Shown here piece by piece: positions 13,419-21,954 of a stretch of DNA of 22,505 nt (its first letter is position 1; each line of letters starts with the position of its first letter). The stretch is from an uncultured Corynebacterium sp. Its GTDB lineage: Bacteria; Actinomycetota; Actinomycetes; Mycobacteriales; Mycobacteriaceae. The notes below the pieces were generated by a model. The model ran no database searches, was not told the origin of the DNA, and saw only the letters and a list, made by a program, of their open reading frames with translations. The stretch covers positions 1 to 22,505 of the forward strand of contig NZ_CAMICL010000035.1 of assembly GCF_946221105.1 (NCBI RefSeq), given 5' to 3'. The position numbers and the translations under genes are program-made.

Positions 13419-14158
13419 TCACCGTGATTTTGGTGGCTGCCGCCGTTGCCGTCGCCGCGCCATCGCCCGCGTACCGGGTGGTCGAGCGCACGTTGCGCCC
13501 CGCGCCCCGCCTCATCCCGGCCACCGTGGTGCTCGCAGGCATCGGCGCGGTGGTGTTTGGCCGCGTCAGCCTGGTGGTCGCCGCGGCCATGGCGGGCGCA
13601 ACGCTGGTGCACGTGCTGCGCGCCCGCCGCGACGACAGGGCCGCCCGGCGGCGCAGCGCGGCGGCCGCGACGTACCTCGGGGCAGTGTCCACCAACCTGC
13701 AGGCAGGTGCGGCCATGCCGGACGCGCTCGCCCGTGCCGCGGAGCAGGTGCCGGCGCCGCTGCGACCGGAAGCGGCCCGCCTGACGCAGCTCGCCCGCTC
13801 CGGCGCGCCGCTGGAGACCCATGTGCCGGAGCTTGAACGCCTCGGCACGCTCTGGGCGCTGTCGGCCTCGCGCGGGGTGCCGCTGGCGAAGCTGGTCGCC
13901 GCACTCCGCGACGACATCGACCACACCAACCGCCACCGCGACGCCACCCGCGCCGCCCTGGCCGGCCCGCAGACCACCGCCGTGGTGCTCGCGCTGTTGC
14001 CTGTAGCGGGGGTGCTCATGGGCACCGCGATGGGCGCGAAACCGCTGGCATTTCTCACCGGCGGCGGGCTCGGCGGGGTGCTGCTGGTTGTCGGCACCGC
14101 GCTAGTGTGCGCCGGGGTGGCGGTCTCGCGCCGCATCATCGAGGGGGCCAGCGCATGA
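13415..14158 (+). CDS. TadB-like type II secretion system F-family membrane protein
   Basis: A 247-aa inner-membrane platform protein for the Tad pilus. Hydrophobic helices are at the N-terminus (VILVAAAVAVAAPS), at about 30-58, and two at the C-terminus (TTAVVLALLPVAGVLMGTAM and the following LGGVLLVVGTALVCAGVAV). The cytoplasmic T2SSF helical core lies between and contains TNLQAGAAMPDALARAAEQV and GVPLAKLVAALRDD. ATGA overlaps on both sides place it in a translationally coupled run. Equivalent in position to Rv3658c. Confidence 0.88.
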   Translation: MITVILVAAAVAVAAPSPAYRVVERTLRPAPRLIPATVVLAGIGAVVFGRVSLVVAAAMAGATLVHVLRARRDDRAARRRSAAAATYLGAVSTNLQAGAAMPDALARAAEQVPAPLRPEAARLTQLARSGAPLETHVPELERLGTLWALSASRGVPLAKLVAALRDDIDHTNRHRDATRAALAGPQTTAVVLALLPVAGVLMGTAMGAKPLAFLTGGGLGGVLLVVGTALVCAGVAVSRRIIEGASA

Positions 14159-14703
14159 TCGGCCTCGTTCCCGCACTGCTTGTCGCAGCAGCACTGTGCG
14201 TGGCACCAGCCGGGCCCGGCAGCCGCGTCACCGCAACCACGCCGAAGGCGCCCCGCGACGGCCCCACAGGAGCCGACCCGGAGCGCTGCGCCAGCGACAT
14301 CGAACTGTTCGCGGCATGCGTCTCAGCGGGCCTGCCCGCCGCCACCGCGGCGGCTGCGGTTGCCGACACCCACGGCGAACGCAGCCCGTGGCACACCGTG
14401 GCCTCGCTGACGGCGCTGGGGGTCGAGCCCCAGCGCGCCTGGGCCGAGATCCGCCACCTGCCAGGCGGCGAGGACCTCGCCGGGCTTGTTGCCCTATCCG
14501 CCACCTCCGGAACCTCGCTGGCCGCAGGCTGCGGTCGCATCGCCGCCCAGCTGCGCGCGGGCGCGGGGGACCGGGCCAAAGCCAAAGCGGAACGCGCGGG
14601 CGTGCTCATCGCCATCCCGCTCACCGCGTTTTTCCTGCCGGCGTTTTTCGTCCTCGGGCTCGCGCCCGCGGTGATCAGCCTCGGCACCTCACTGATCAAC
14701 TAG
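14155..14703 (+). CDS. TadC-like type II secretion system F-family membrane protein
   Basis: A 182-aa partner of TadB. It begins with a hydrophobic segment (MIGLVPALLVAAALCVAP), has a T2SSF-like core (ELFAACVSAGLPAATAAAAV and LVALSATSGTSLAAGCGRIA) and ends with a long hydrophobic pair (VLIAIPLTAFFLPAFFVLGL). ATG 14155 overlaps the tadB stop; an upstream in-frame start at 14107 would lie inside tadB and is not preferred. The core is short relative to full-length TadC proteins, as usual for the actinobacterial Rv3657c type. Confidence 0.83.
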   Translation: MIGLVPALLVAAALCVAPAGPGSRVTATTPKAPRDGPTGADPERCASDIELFAACVSAGLPAATAAAAVADTHGERSPWHTVASLTALGVEPQRAWAEIRHLPGGEDLAGLVALSATSGTSLAAGCGRIAAQLRAGAGDRAKAKAERAGVLIAIPLTAFFLPAFFVLGLAPAVISLGTSLIN

Positions 14704-14716
14704 AAGGAGTTTTCCC

Positions 14717-14938
14717 ATGCGTTACCTCAATTCCGCACTCACTGCTACCTACCTGTACGCTACCTCCAGAGCGCAAAAAATGCGCTCTGACCAGGGGATG
14801 TCCACCATCGAGTATGCCTTTGGCAGCCTCGCGGCCGCGGCGCTTGCCGGCGTGCTCTACCTCGTGGTCAACGGCGACGCCGTCACCAACGCCATCGAAA
14901 GCGTCATCACCGACGCGCTGAGCAACACGCCGGGCTGA
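14717..14938 (+). CDS. DUF4244 / Flp-like prepilin (73 aa)
   Basis: The candidate pilus subunit. A basic leader of 27 residues ends in DQG, and mature protein would begin MSTIEYAFGSLAAAALAGVL: a Gly at -1, Glu at +5 and a long hydrophobic helix, the classic type IV prepilin signature. AAGGAG (14704-14709) with 7-nt spacing gives the best ribosome site in the operon, fitting the high expression needed for a major pilin. The short C-terminal tail (NGDAVTNAIESVITDALSNT) is Flp-sized. Equivalent in position to Rv3656c. Confidence 0.88.
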   Translation: MRYLNSALTATYLYATSRAQKMRSDQGMSTIEYAFGSLAAAALAGVLYLVVNGDAVTNAIESVITDALSNTPG

Positions 14939-15207
14939 TGAGCACCATCGAAACCGCGCTGTCGCTGTCGGCCCTCGTGGTGGTCACAGCCGCGATCGTG
15001 GGCGGGATCGCCACCGTTGCCGCCTACATCACCGCTGTGGACATCGCGGGAGCCGCGGCTCGCGCCCACGCGCTGGGGGTGGACTACGCCGCGCCCCGCG
15101 GCGACGTCTCCGTCACCGAAAACGCGGGCCTGGCCACCGCGGCGGCCTCGGTCCCGGCGCCGATCGGCACCATGCGCGCCACAGCCGTGTTCCCGGTGGA
15201 GTTCTGA
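14938..15207 (+). CDS. TadE-like minor pseudopilin (89 aa)
   Basis: The protein starts MSTIETALSLSALVVVTAAI, so its N-terminus is itself a pilin-like MSTIE + hydrophobic helix with no leader; it either escapes cleavage or is anchored as made. This MSTIE word is the same as at the processing site of the preceding prepilin. The rest is a small Ala/Val-rich extracytoplasmic domain. ATG overlaps the previous stop (TGATG). Equivalent in position to Rv3655c. Confidence 0.8.
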   Translation: MSTIETALSLSALVVVTAAIVGGIATVAAYITAVDIAGAAARAHALGVDYAAPRGDVSVTENAGLATAAASVPAPIGTMRATAVFPVEF

Positions 15208-15521
15208 TGCGTCTGCTTTCCGACGAAGGCTCCGCCACCATCACCGCCACCGGCATCATCACGTCAGTCGTGTCGCTGGCGCTGGCGGTGGTGGCGCTCG
15301 GGGTGCACACCTCCGACACGCACCGGGCCCGGGTCGCGGCGGACCTCGCCGCCGTGGCGGGTGCGACCGCGATGTACCGGGGCGCCGACGCCTGCGCCAC
15401 GGCGAGGCGCACCGCGGAGCTCAACGGCGCGCGCGTGGTGTCCTGCGAGGTCACAGCGGGCGACGTCGTGGTGGAAGCCACCCGTCGCCGGGCGGAGGCC
15501 GCCGCCCGCGCCGGGCCCTAG
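15207..15521 (+). CDS. TadG/TadE-like pseudopilin-family protein (Rv3654c-like, 104 aa)
   Basis: A short leader MRLLSDEGSATITATGIITS is followed by a hydrophobic helix (VVSLALAVVALGVHTSDTHR) and the characteristic ARVAADLAAVAGATAMYRGADAC stretch seen in Rv3654c-type and TadG proteins. A second cysteine (SCEV) may form a disulfide with it. ATG overlaps the previous stop as TGATG. Its TAG stop shares the CTAG palindrome with the stop of the convergent helicase. It is the last gene of the operon. Confidence 0.8.
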   Translation: MRLLSDEGSATITATGIITSVVSLALAVVALGVHTSDTHRARVAADLAAVAGATAMYRGADACATARRTAELNGARVVSCEVTAGDVVVEATRRRAEAAARAGP

Positions 15522-17869
15522 CGTGGCTTTTGACCAGCCGTCATGGTCACCAGCGCGCCGAGCAGTTTTAGCGCGGCGCGCTTGTCCAGCGGCTGGTTGC
15601 CGTTGCCGCACTTCGGCGACTGCACGCACGACGGGCAGCCGTCCTCGCAGCCGCAGGAGCGCACGGTCTCCCAGGTCGCCTCGATCCACTCGTGGAAGCG
15701 GGCGAAGCCCTCGTCGGCAAAGCCCGCGCCGCCGGGGTGGCCGTCGTAGACGAACACCGTGGGCAGCATCGTGTCCGGGTGCAGCGCGGTGGACACGCCG
15801 CCGATGTCCCAGCGGTCGCACGTGGCCAAAAGCGGCAGCAGCCCGATCGCGGCGTGCTCGGCGGCGTGCAGCGCGCCCGGGATCTCGCCGGCGGTAATGC
15901 CCAGCTCGTCCAGCACCATCGGGTCGATCGTGTACGCCACCGCGCGGGTGAGAAGGCGCTGCTCGGGCAGGTCGAGGGGGATGTGTTCGCTGACGGTGCC
16001 GTCGGAAAGCCGCACCACGTAACCGGTGACGCGGTCGATGACCTCCACGGCAACGCTGGCCACCCACAGCCCCGGCGAGGGATTGACCAGCTGGTGGGCC
16101 TCGCCCAGGATCGTGATGTCCGTCGTCGAGCGCGCCTGCGTCGAGTAATCGGGCCGCTCCGGCGCCACCAGAGCGACGTAATCATCCAGGTCCAGCGCCT
16201 GGACCACGAAGTACTCGCCCTGGTGGATGTAGACCGCCCCGTCGTGCACCTGGCTCATCGCGCGCGCCGCGTCCACGGTGCCAAGCAGACGCCCGTCGGT
16301 GACGTCCACGATCATCACCTGCTCGCCCACACCGCCGCGCAGCGACACCGAGGCGTGCGCCGACTCCGGCGTGATCTCGCCGTCTAACTGCGGCACCGCG
16401 AACCACCCGGCCGGCCGGCGGCGCAACAGGCCCGCGGCGGTCAGGTCGTCCACCACGTCGCGCGCGCCGAAGGCCTCGACGTCCGCCTCGGTGAGCGGCC
16501 GTTCCACCGCGGCGCAGTACACGTGCCCGCGCAAAATGAACGGGTTGGTCGGGTCGAACACCGAATTTTCCACCGGTGTGCCCAGAAGCGCTGCGGGGTG
16601 GTGGACCAGGTAGGTGTCCATCGGCTCGTCGCGCGCCACCAGCACCGCCACCGAGCTCTGCCCGCGCCTACCCGCGCGCCCGGCCTGCTGGCGAAACGAC
16701 GCCACCGTGCCCGGAAACCCCGCCATCACCACCGCGTCCAGCCCGCCGACGTCGATGCCCAGCTCCAGCGCGTTCGTGGATGCCACCCCCAGCAGCTCAC
16801 CGTCGTCCAAGCGGCGCTCCAGTTCGCGGCGGTCCTCCGCCAAATACCCCGCCCGGTACGGCGCGACCCGCTCGGCCACATCCGCGCGGCCCGCCGCCGA
16901 CAGGTGCTCCTGGGTACGCATCGCCACCGTCTCCGCGGCGCGCCGGGACCGCACGAACGTCAACGTCCGCGCGCCCTGCAACAGCAGCTCCGCGGACACC
17001 GAAGCGGCCTCCGTGGTGGCGGGGTAGCGTACCGGCGCGCCACCTTCGCCTTCCGCCCCTTCGATGAAGCCGGGCTCCCACAACACGATGGTGCGCTCGC
17101 CAGCCGGGGCGGCGTCGTCGGTTACGGCCACCGCTTCACGCCCGCTTAACCGGCGAGCCTGGCCCGCCGGGTCCGCCGCGGTGGCGGAGGCGTAAATCAC
17201 CGTCGGCGACGCACCGTAGGCGGCCGCGATGCGCAGCAGTCGCCGTAGCACCAGCGCCACATTCGCGCCGAAAACACCCCGGTAGGTGTGGCACTCGTCC
17301 ACCACCACGTACTTCAAATGCCGCAGCACCCGCGCCCACCGCGCGTGCGAGCCCAGCACAGACGCGTGCAGCATGTCCGGGTTGGTGAACACGTAGCGCG
17401 TGTGCTCCCTAATGCCCGCGCGCGACTCTGCGGGCGTGTCGCCGTCGTAAGGCGCCGGGTGGATGCCCTCCAGCCCCGCGGCCTGCACCATCCGCAGCGT
17501 GGCCTGCAGCTGGTCCGAACCCAGCGCCTTCGTCGGCGTTAAATACACCGCGCACGCCGTCGGATCCTGCGCCAACGTGGTCAGCACCGGCAGCTGGTAG
17601 CCCAAAGACTTGCCGGAAGACGTCCCCGTCGCCACCACCACATCGTCTCCGCGCCAGGCGTGTTCTGCGCACTGGGCTTGGTGGAGGTAGGGGGAGGCGA
17701 AGCCTTCGTCGATAAGCAATTGCTGCAAACGCGGCTCCACCCACCCCGGCCATTCGCTGTACCGGGCGTGCCGTGCGGGAACGTGCTCGACATGCGTAAT
17801 CGTCGCCGCGGGGTGGCGGCGTTTCAGCGCGCCGAGCAGCTCGGCACCGAACGGGGAAACCATAATCAC
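15518..17869 (-). CDS. MrfA-like DEAD-box DNA helicase with C-terminal metal-binding (DUF1998) domain (Rv3649-like)
   Basis: A 783-aa superfamily 2 helicase. Motif I is GTSSGKS (Lys87), motif II DECH (191-194), motif III YASATA, and motif VI QQAGRAGRRG near residues 394-403. The central region and the C-terminal cysteine cluster CGCEDGCPSCVQSPKC (about 738-754) match the MrfA/YprA family, in which four cysteines bind zinc and the protein acts in mitomycin-type DNA damage repair in Bacillus subtilis. No Hrq1-type N-terminal extension is visible. Two starts are possible, GTG 17869 and ATG 17863. Its stop overlaps the last tad gene at CTAG. Confidence 0.92.
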   Translation of the reverse strand: MIMVSPFGAELLGALKRRHPAATITHVEHVPARHARYSEWPGWVEPRLQQLLIDEGFASPYLHQAQCAEHAWRGDDVVVATGTSSGKSLGYQLPVLTTLAQDPTACAVYLTPTKALGSDQLQATLRMVQAAGLEGIHPAPYDGDTPAESRAGIREHTRYVFTNPDMLHASVLGSHARWARVLRHLKYVVVDECHTYRGVFGANVALVLRRLLRIAAAYGASPTVIYASATAADPAGQARRLSGREAVAVTDDAAPAGERTIVLWEPGFIEGAEGEGGAPVRYPATTEAASVSAELLLQGARTLTFVRSRRAAETVAMRTQEHLSAAGRADVAERVAPYRAGYLAEDRRELERRLDDGELLGVASTNALELGIDVGGLDAVVMAGFPGTVASFRQQAGRAGRRGQSSVAVLVARDEPMDTYLVHHPAALLGTPVENSVFDPTNPFILRGHVYCAAVERPLTEADVEAFGARDVVDDLTAAGLLRRRPAGWFAVPQLDGEITPESAHASVSLRGGVGEQVMIVDVTDGRLLGTVDAARAMSQVHDGAVYIHQGEYFVVQALDLDDYVALVAPERPDYSTQARSTTDITILGEAHQLVNPSPGLWVASVAVEVIDRVTGYVVRLSDGTVSEHIPLDLPEQRLLTRAVAYTIDPMVLDELGITAGEIPGALHAAEHAAIGLLPLLATCDRWDIGGVSTALHPDTMLPTVFVYDGHPGGAGFADEGFARFHEWIEATWETVRSCGCEDGCPSCVQSPKCGNGNQPLDKRAALKLLGALVTMTAGQKPR

Positions 17870-17874
17870 AGGGA

Positions 17875-17880
17875 AGTATG
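17875..17880 (-). promoter_or_regulatory. Candidate -10 for the helicase transcript
   Basis: On the minus strand CATACT ends 5 nt before GTG 17869 and 11 nt before ATG 17863. No Shine-Dalgarno is present, so a leaderless or near-leaderless mRNA is suggested. The match to TAnnnT fails at the first base. Confidence 0.25.
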
Positions 17881-17982
17881 CCAGTTCCCAGTGCTAAGGC
17901 CCGCACTTCATGGCACACTGGGTGGCGGTCACAGGTTTTGTGTGCGCCCGTAAGCGGTGCTCGCGAGGATTGTGCACGCGGG

Positions 17983-18007
17983 CACCAGGACCCGTTAGGC
18001 CCTGGTG
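17983..18007 (+). promoter_or_regulatory. Hairpin in the cspA 5' leader
   Basis: CACCAGG (17983-17989) and CCTGGTG (18001-18007) pair perfectly around an 11-nt loop, about 38 nt before the cspA start. Cold-shock mRNAs often have structured leaders that regulate translation, so a role in temperature response is possible. The 175-bp region between helicase and cspA starts also holds a small AGTGC/GCACT repeat at 17890-17907. The cspA transcription start cannot be placed. Confidence 0.35.
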
Positions 18008-18044
18008 GACGACATCTCTACGCAAATTTTTGAAAGGTTTCACC

Positions 18045-18248
18045 ATGGCAACCGGTACCGTGAAGTGGTTCAACGCCGAAAAGGGCTTCGGCTTCATCGC
18101 CCCGGACGACGGCTCCTCCGACGTCTTCGTCCACTACTCCGAGATCCAGGGCTCCGGATTCCGCACCCTGGAAGAAAACCAGCAGGTCGAGTTCGAGGTC
18201 GGCGAGGGCGCCAAGGGGCCGCAGGCACAGCAGGTGCGCGCGCTCTAA
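18045..18248 (+). CDS. cspA: Cold-shock-domain protein CspA
   Basis: A 67-aa single OB-fold protein, the normal length. RNP1 is KGFGFIAP and RNP2 is VFVHYSEI; the start MATGTVKWFNAEKGFGF is typical for actinobacterial CspA. It binds single-stranded RNA/DNA and acts as RNA chaperone. Ribosome site AAAGG at 18033-18037, 7 nt from ATG. The frame is open upstream to 17910 but that part is leader. A strong terminator follows, and the same gene lies between the helicase and topA in M. tuberculosis and C. glutamicum. Confidence 0.97.
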   Translation: MATGTVKWFNAEKGFGFIAPDDGSSDVFVHYSEIQGSGFRTLEENQQVEFEVGEGAKGPQAQQVRAL

Positions 18249-18265
18249 GCACTCATTGCTTATCG

Positions 18266-18293
18266 ACGGGGCTTCGCTCGAAGCCCCGTTTTT
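18266..18293 (+). terminator. Rho-independent terminator of cspA
   Basis: ACGGGGCTTCG (18266-18276) and CGAAGCCCCGT (18279-18289) form an uninterrupted GC-rich stem; the tip opens to a loop of about 6 nt. Five T follow (18289-18293). The U-tract overlaps the stop codon of the convergent dedA gene. Confidence 0.9.
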
Positions 18294-18918
18294 ATACGTT
18301 ACTCACGCCTTGGCGCACATCACGCCACTCGGCCAGCTTGTTCTGGCCCTTTTGGATCAGGTAGCCGACAGACGAGCCGAGCACCACGCCCAGAAGCATC
18401 GCCAACAGCGGGTAGTCCTGCAAGATGCGCCCGCCCAGGTAGCCGACGCCGACGCTCAAAAACGCCCACAGAATTACACCAATGGTGTCGAAGAAGACGA
18501 ACTTGAACCAGTTGTAGCGCACCGACCCCAGCACAATCGTTGCCACCCAGCGCGCCCAGGGGATGAAACGCGCGACGATAATCGTCGCGCCCGCGCCGCG
18601 GTTCATGTTCCGGCGCACCCAGCGGATCGCCTGGCCCGCTTTCGACTCCGGGTCCAGCGCCTCCACCCGGCTGATGAGCTTTCCGCCGAGCGCGAAGCAG
18701 ATGTTGTCGCCGATGATCCCGCCGATGATCGCCGCAACGATCACGCCCCACACGCTCGGCACCCCGCGGGAGGCGGAAAACGCGCCCGCCAAGTTCAGCA
18801 CCGTCTCCGACGGCACCACAGGCGCCAGCGCATCAGCGACAATAAGTACCGTCACCAGCGGGTAAAACACCGGCATCGCCATGAGCGTATGCAGGAAATC
18901 GATGAGGGAATCGACCAC
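18292..18918 (-). CDS. DedA-family membrane protein
   Basis: A 208-aa integral membrane protein of the DedA/SNARE-associated family. Members of this family recycle undecaprenyl-phosphate or flip phospholipids; the substrate here is open. Motifs are ALAPVVPSETVLNLAG, the re-entrant region GDNICFALGGKL, and RFIPWARWVATIVLGSVRYN, with the conserved arginines of the second re-entrant loop. Four hydrophobic segments are evident. GTG 18918 is chosen because GAAAGGA lies 9 nt upstream; an in-frame ATG at 18963 would add a basic, non-family extension (MPRCRVRRGRKG). The stop is in the cspA terminator. Confidence 0.9.
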   Translation of the reverse strand: MVDSLIDFLHTLMAMPVFYPLVTVLIVADALAPVVPSETVLNLAGAFSASRGVPSVWGVIVAAIIGGIIGDNICFALGGKLISRVEALDPESKAGQAIRWVRRNMNRGAGATIIVARFIPWARWVATIVLGSVRYNWFKFVFFDTIGVILWAFLSVGVGYLGGRILQDYPLLAMLLGVVLGSSVGYLIQKGQNKLAEWRDVRQGVSNV

Positions 18919-19054
18919 GTAGACGCATCCTTTCCGCCCCCGACGTACACGGCACCGGGGCACCCGAGCAGTGTAGTCCTATTACCCGGGTGCACAATCG
19001 TGTGCTAGTTGTCTGTTAGGCAATAACTCTGTGTAAAGCGAGGTGTCAGTCAAC

Positions 19055-21937
19055 GTGGCTGAAGGCGGCAAGACCCTAGTCATTGTGGAGTCCGCGACGA
19101 AGGCGAAGAAGATCCAGAAGTACCTGGGCGACGACTTTATTGTGGAAGCCTCCGTCGGCCACATCCGTGACCTGCCCGGCCGCGCCGCCGACATCCCCGC
19201 CAAGTACAAGAAGGAGGCGTGGGCGAAGCTCGGCGTCAACCCCGAGGACGGCTTCACGCCCATCTACGTCGTCTCCGCGGACAAGAAAAAGAAGGTCACC
19301 GACCTCAAATCCAAGCTCAAGCAGGCCGACAAACTCCTGCTCGCGACAGACCCGGACCGCGAAGGCGAAGCCATTGCCTGGCACCTGTTGGAAACCCTCA
19401 AGCCCAAGGTGCCGGTGGAGCGCATGGTGTTCAACGAGATCACCGAATCCGCGATCCGCGAAGCCGCCGAAAACACCCGCGAGCTGGACATGGCGCTCGT
19501 CGACGCCCAGGAGACCCGCCGCATCCTCGACCGCCTCTACGGCTACGAAGTCTCGCCCGTGTTGTGGAAGAAGGTCATGCCGCGCCTGTCCGCCGGGCGC
19601 GTGCAGTCCGTGGCCACCCGCGTCATCGTCGAGCGTGAACGCGAACGCATGGCGTTCATCCCCGCCGAGTACTGGGACTTGGTTGCGTCTCTCGTCCCTC
19701 AAGACGCATCCAAGCAGACCCCGACGGAGTTCGACGCCAAGCTCGTCGCCCTCGACGGCAAGCGCATCGCCCAGGGCCGCGACTTCGACGACCGGGGGCG
19801 GCTGAAGGGCGAGGCGGTGATCGTCGATAAGCAAAAGGCGCACTCGCTTGCCGACGCGCTGGGCACCGCACCCATGCACGTCACCGCAGTAGAGGAAAAG
19901 CCCTACTCGCGCAAACCCTACGCGCCGTTTATGACCTCCACGCTGCAGCAAGAAGCCGGGCGCAAACTGCACTTCACCTCCGCGCGCACCATGCGCATCG
20001 CGCAACGGCTGTACGAAAACGGCCACATCACCTACATGCGTACAGACTCGACCTCCCTGTCCAAACAGGGCCTCGACGCCGCCCGTTCCGCCGCCCGCGA
20101 ACTGTACGGCGCCGATTACGTCACCGATGCGCCGCGCACCTACGACCGAAAAGTGAAAAACTCGCAGGAAGCCCACGAAGCCATCCGCCCCGCCGGCGAA
20201 CGCTTCGCCACCCCCGGGCAACTGGCGGGGTCCTTGGACGCCGAGGAGTTCAAACTCTACGAACTCATCTGGGCGCGCACCGTCGCCTCCCAAATGCAAG
20301 ACGCCCGCGGCACCTCGATGAAGGTCACCGTCGCCGGCGACGCCTCCGGCGAGGCGTGCGAGTTCGCAGCCACCGGCCGCACCGTCACCTTCCCCGGCTG
20401 GCTGCGCGCCTACTCCGACCGCCAAGCCAACGAAACCCGCCTGCCGCAGCTGGCCAAGGGCGACGAGCTGGACACGCAGAAGGTCACAGCCGACGGCCAC
20501 TCCACCAACCCGCCGGCGCGCTACACCGAAGCCTCGCTGGTGAAAAAGATGGAGGAGCTCGGCATCGGGCGCCCGTCCACCTACGCGTCGATCATCAAAA
20601 CCATCCAGGACCGCGGCTACGTCTTCGTCCGCGGCAACGCGCTGGTGCCGTCCTGGGTCGCGTTCTCCGTGGTGGGCCTGCTGGAGAACAACTTCGACGC
20701 GCTGGTGGACTACGACTTCACCTCGTCCATGGAGGACGAGCTCGACGAAATCGCTCACGGCAACCAGGATCGCACCAAGTGGCTGTCCGGCTTCTATTTC
20801 GGCGACGCCGACGCACGCGAATCCATGGCGCAAGCACTCGCGCGCCGCGGCGGGCTGAAGCACATGATCGAGAACAACCTCGAGGCCATCGACGCGCGCG
20901 CCGCGAACTCGCTGAAGCTTTTCGACGACGCCTCCGGCCGCCCCGTCGTCGTCCGCGTCGGACGCTACGGGCCCTACATCGAGCGCGTGATCGGCGAAAA
21001 GGACGGCGAGCCCGAGTACCAGCGCGCCAACCTGCCCGAGTCCGCCACCCCGGACGAAATCACCCTGGAGATGGCTGAAAAGCTCTTCGCCACCCCGCAG
21101 TCCGGCCGCGAACTCGGCGTCAACCCCGCCAACGGCCGCACCGTGGTGGCGAAGGAGGGCCGCTTCGGCCCGTACGTCACGGAGCTCGTGCGTGACGACG
21201 AGCGCGCCACCGCCGAAGCCCGCGCCGAGGAAGTCATCGCCGCGGAGCGCGCCGAGGAGGACGCCCAGCGCGCCGAGGAAGGCAAACGCGCGAAGAACTG
21301 GGAGACCAAGACGGCGGCTGCTCAGAAGGAAAAGCGCATGGCGCAGCTCGTCGACGAGCAGCTCAAGCCCGCCACCGCGTCACTGTTTTCCACGATGGAG
21401 CCGTCGAGCGTCACCTTCGACGAGGCGATGCAGCTGCTGTCGCTGCCGCGCGAGGTCGGCGAGGACCCGTCGGACGGCGAGATGATCACCGCGCAGAACG
21501 GCCGCTACGGCCCGTACCTGAAGAAGGGCTCCGATTCGCGCTCGCTGGCCAGCGAAGACCAGATCTTCTCCATCACGCTTGACGAGGCCCGCCGCATCTA
21601 CGCCGAGCCGAAGCGCCGCGGGCGCGCTGCCGCGAAGCCGCCGCTGAAAATGCTCGGCGACAACGACGTCTCCGGCAAGCCCATGACCGTCAAGGACGGC
21701 CGCTTCGGCCCGTATGTCACCGACGGCGAAACGAACGCGTCCCTGCAGCGCGGCGACACCCCGGAAACCATGACGGACCAGCGCGCCAACGAGCTGCTCT
21801 CCGCCCGCCGCGCCCGCGAGGCGGAAGGCGGCGGCAAGAAAGCCACCAAGAAGAAGACGACGAAGAAGAAGGCTGCCAAGAAGGCCGCTCGCCCGAAGCA
21901 GACCACCAAGCGCGTCGTGAAGGCCCGCAAGCGCTAA
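19055..21937 (+). CDS. topA: DNA topoisomerase I (type IA)
   Basis: A 960-aa enzyme that relaxes negative supercoils by transient cleavage of one strand. The TOPRIM domain has VIVESATKAKKI (Glu12) and DPDREGE (Asp99, Asp101, Glu103). Catalytic Tyr327 lies in GHITYMRTDST. PRLSAGRVQSVATR and RPSTYASI are conserved helices of the type IA core. The C-terminus has four repeats with GR(F/Y)GPY, an acidic/basic helical insert with three RAEE words (about 718-750) and a Lys-rich tail (KKATKKKTTKKKAAKKAARP). There are no zinc-finger cysteines, as in other actinobacteria. GTG 19055 has GAGGTG at 9-nt spacing; GTG 19043 adds four residues and cannot be excluded. Confidence 0.96.
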   Translation: MAEGGKTLVIVESATKAKKIQKYLGDDFIVEASVGHIRDLPGRAADIPAKYKKEAWAKLGVNPEDGFTPIYVVSADKKKKVTDLKSKLKQADKLLLATDPDREGEAIAWHLLETLKPKVPVERMVFNEITESAIREAAENTRELDMALVDAQETRRILDRLYGYEVSPVLWKKVMPRLSAGRVQSVATRVIVERERERMAFIPAEYWDLVASLVPQDASKQTPTEFDAKLVALDGKRIAQGRDFDDRGRLKGEAVIVDKQKAHSLADALGTAPMHVTAVEEKPYSRKPYAPFMTSTLQQEAGRKLHFTSARTMRIAQRLYENGHITYMRTDSTSLSKQGLDAARSAARELYGADYVTDAPRTYDRKVKNSQEAHEAIRPAGERFATPGQLAGSLDAEEFKLYELIWARTVASQMQDARGTSMKVTVAGDASGEACEFAATGRTVTFPGWLRAYSDRQANETRLPQLAKGDELDTQKVTADGHSTNPPARYTEASLVKKMEELGIGRPSTYASIIKTIQDRGYVFVRGNALVPSWVAFSVVGLLENNFDALVDYDFTSSMEDELDEIAHGNQDRTKWLSGFYFGDADARESMAQALARRGGLKHMIENNLEAIDARAANSLKLFDDASGRPVVVRVGRYGPYIERVIGEKDGEPEYQRANLPESATPDEITLEMAEKLFATPQSGRELGVNPANGRTVVAKEGRFGPYVTELVRDDERATAEARAEEVIAAERAEEDAQRAEEGKRAKNWETKTAAAQKEKRMAQLVDEQLKPATASLFSTMEPSSVTFDEAMQLLSLPREVGEDPSDGEMITAQNGRYGPYLKKGSDSRSLASEDQIFSITLDEARRIYAEPKRRGRAAAKPPLKMLGDNDVSGKPMTVKDGRFGPYVTDGETNASLQRGDTPETMTDQRANELLSARRAREAEGGGKKATKKKTTKKKAAKKAARPKQTTKRVVKARKR

Positions 21938-21954
21938 AACTTCGCAACGTATAC

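Noticed and set aside
17910..18044. Longer CspA reading frame upstream of 18045
   Set aside because: The 67-aa form has the family start MATGTVKWF and a ribosome site 7 nt upstream; the upstream part is leader RNA.
18919..18963. DedA start at ATG 18963
   Set aside because: It would add MPRCRVRRGRKGCVY, not typical of the family; GTG 18918 has a good Shine-Dalgarno.
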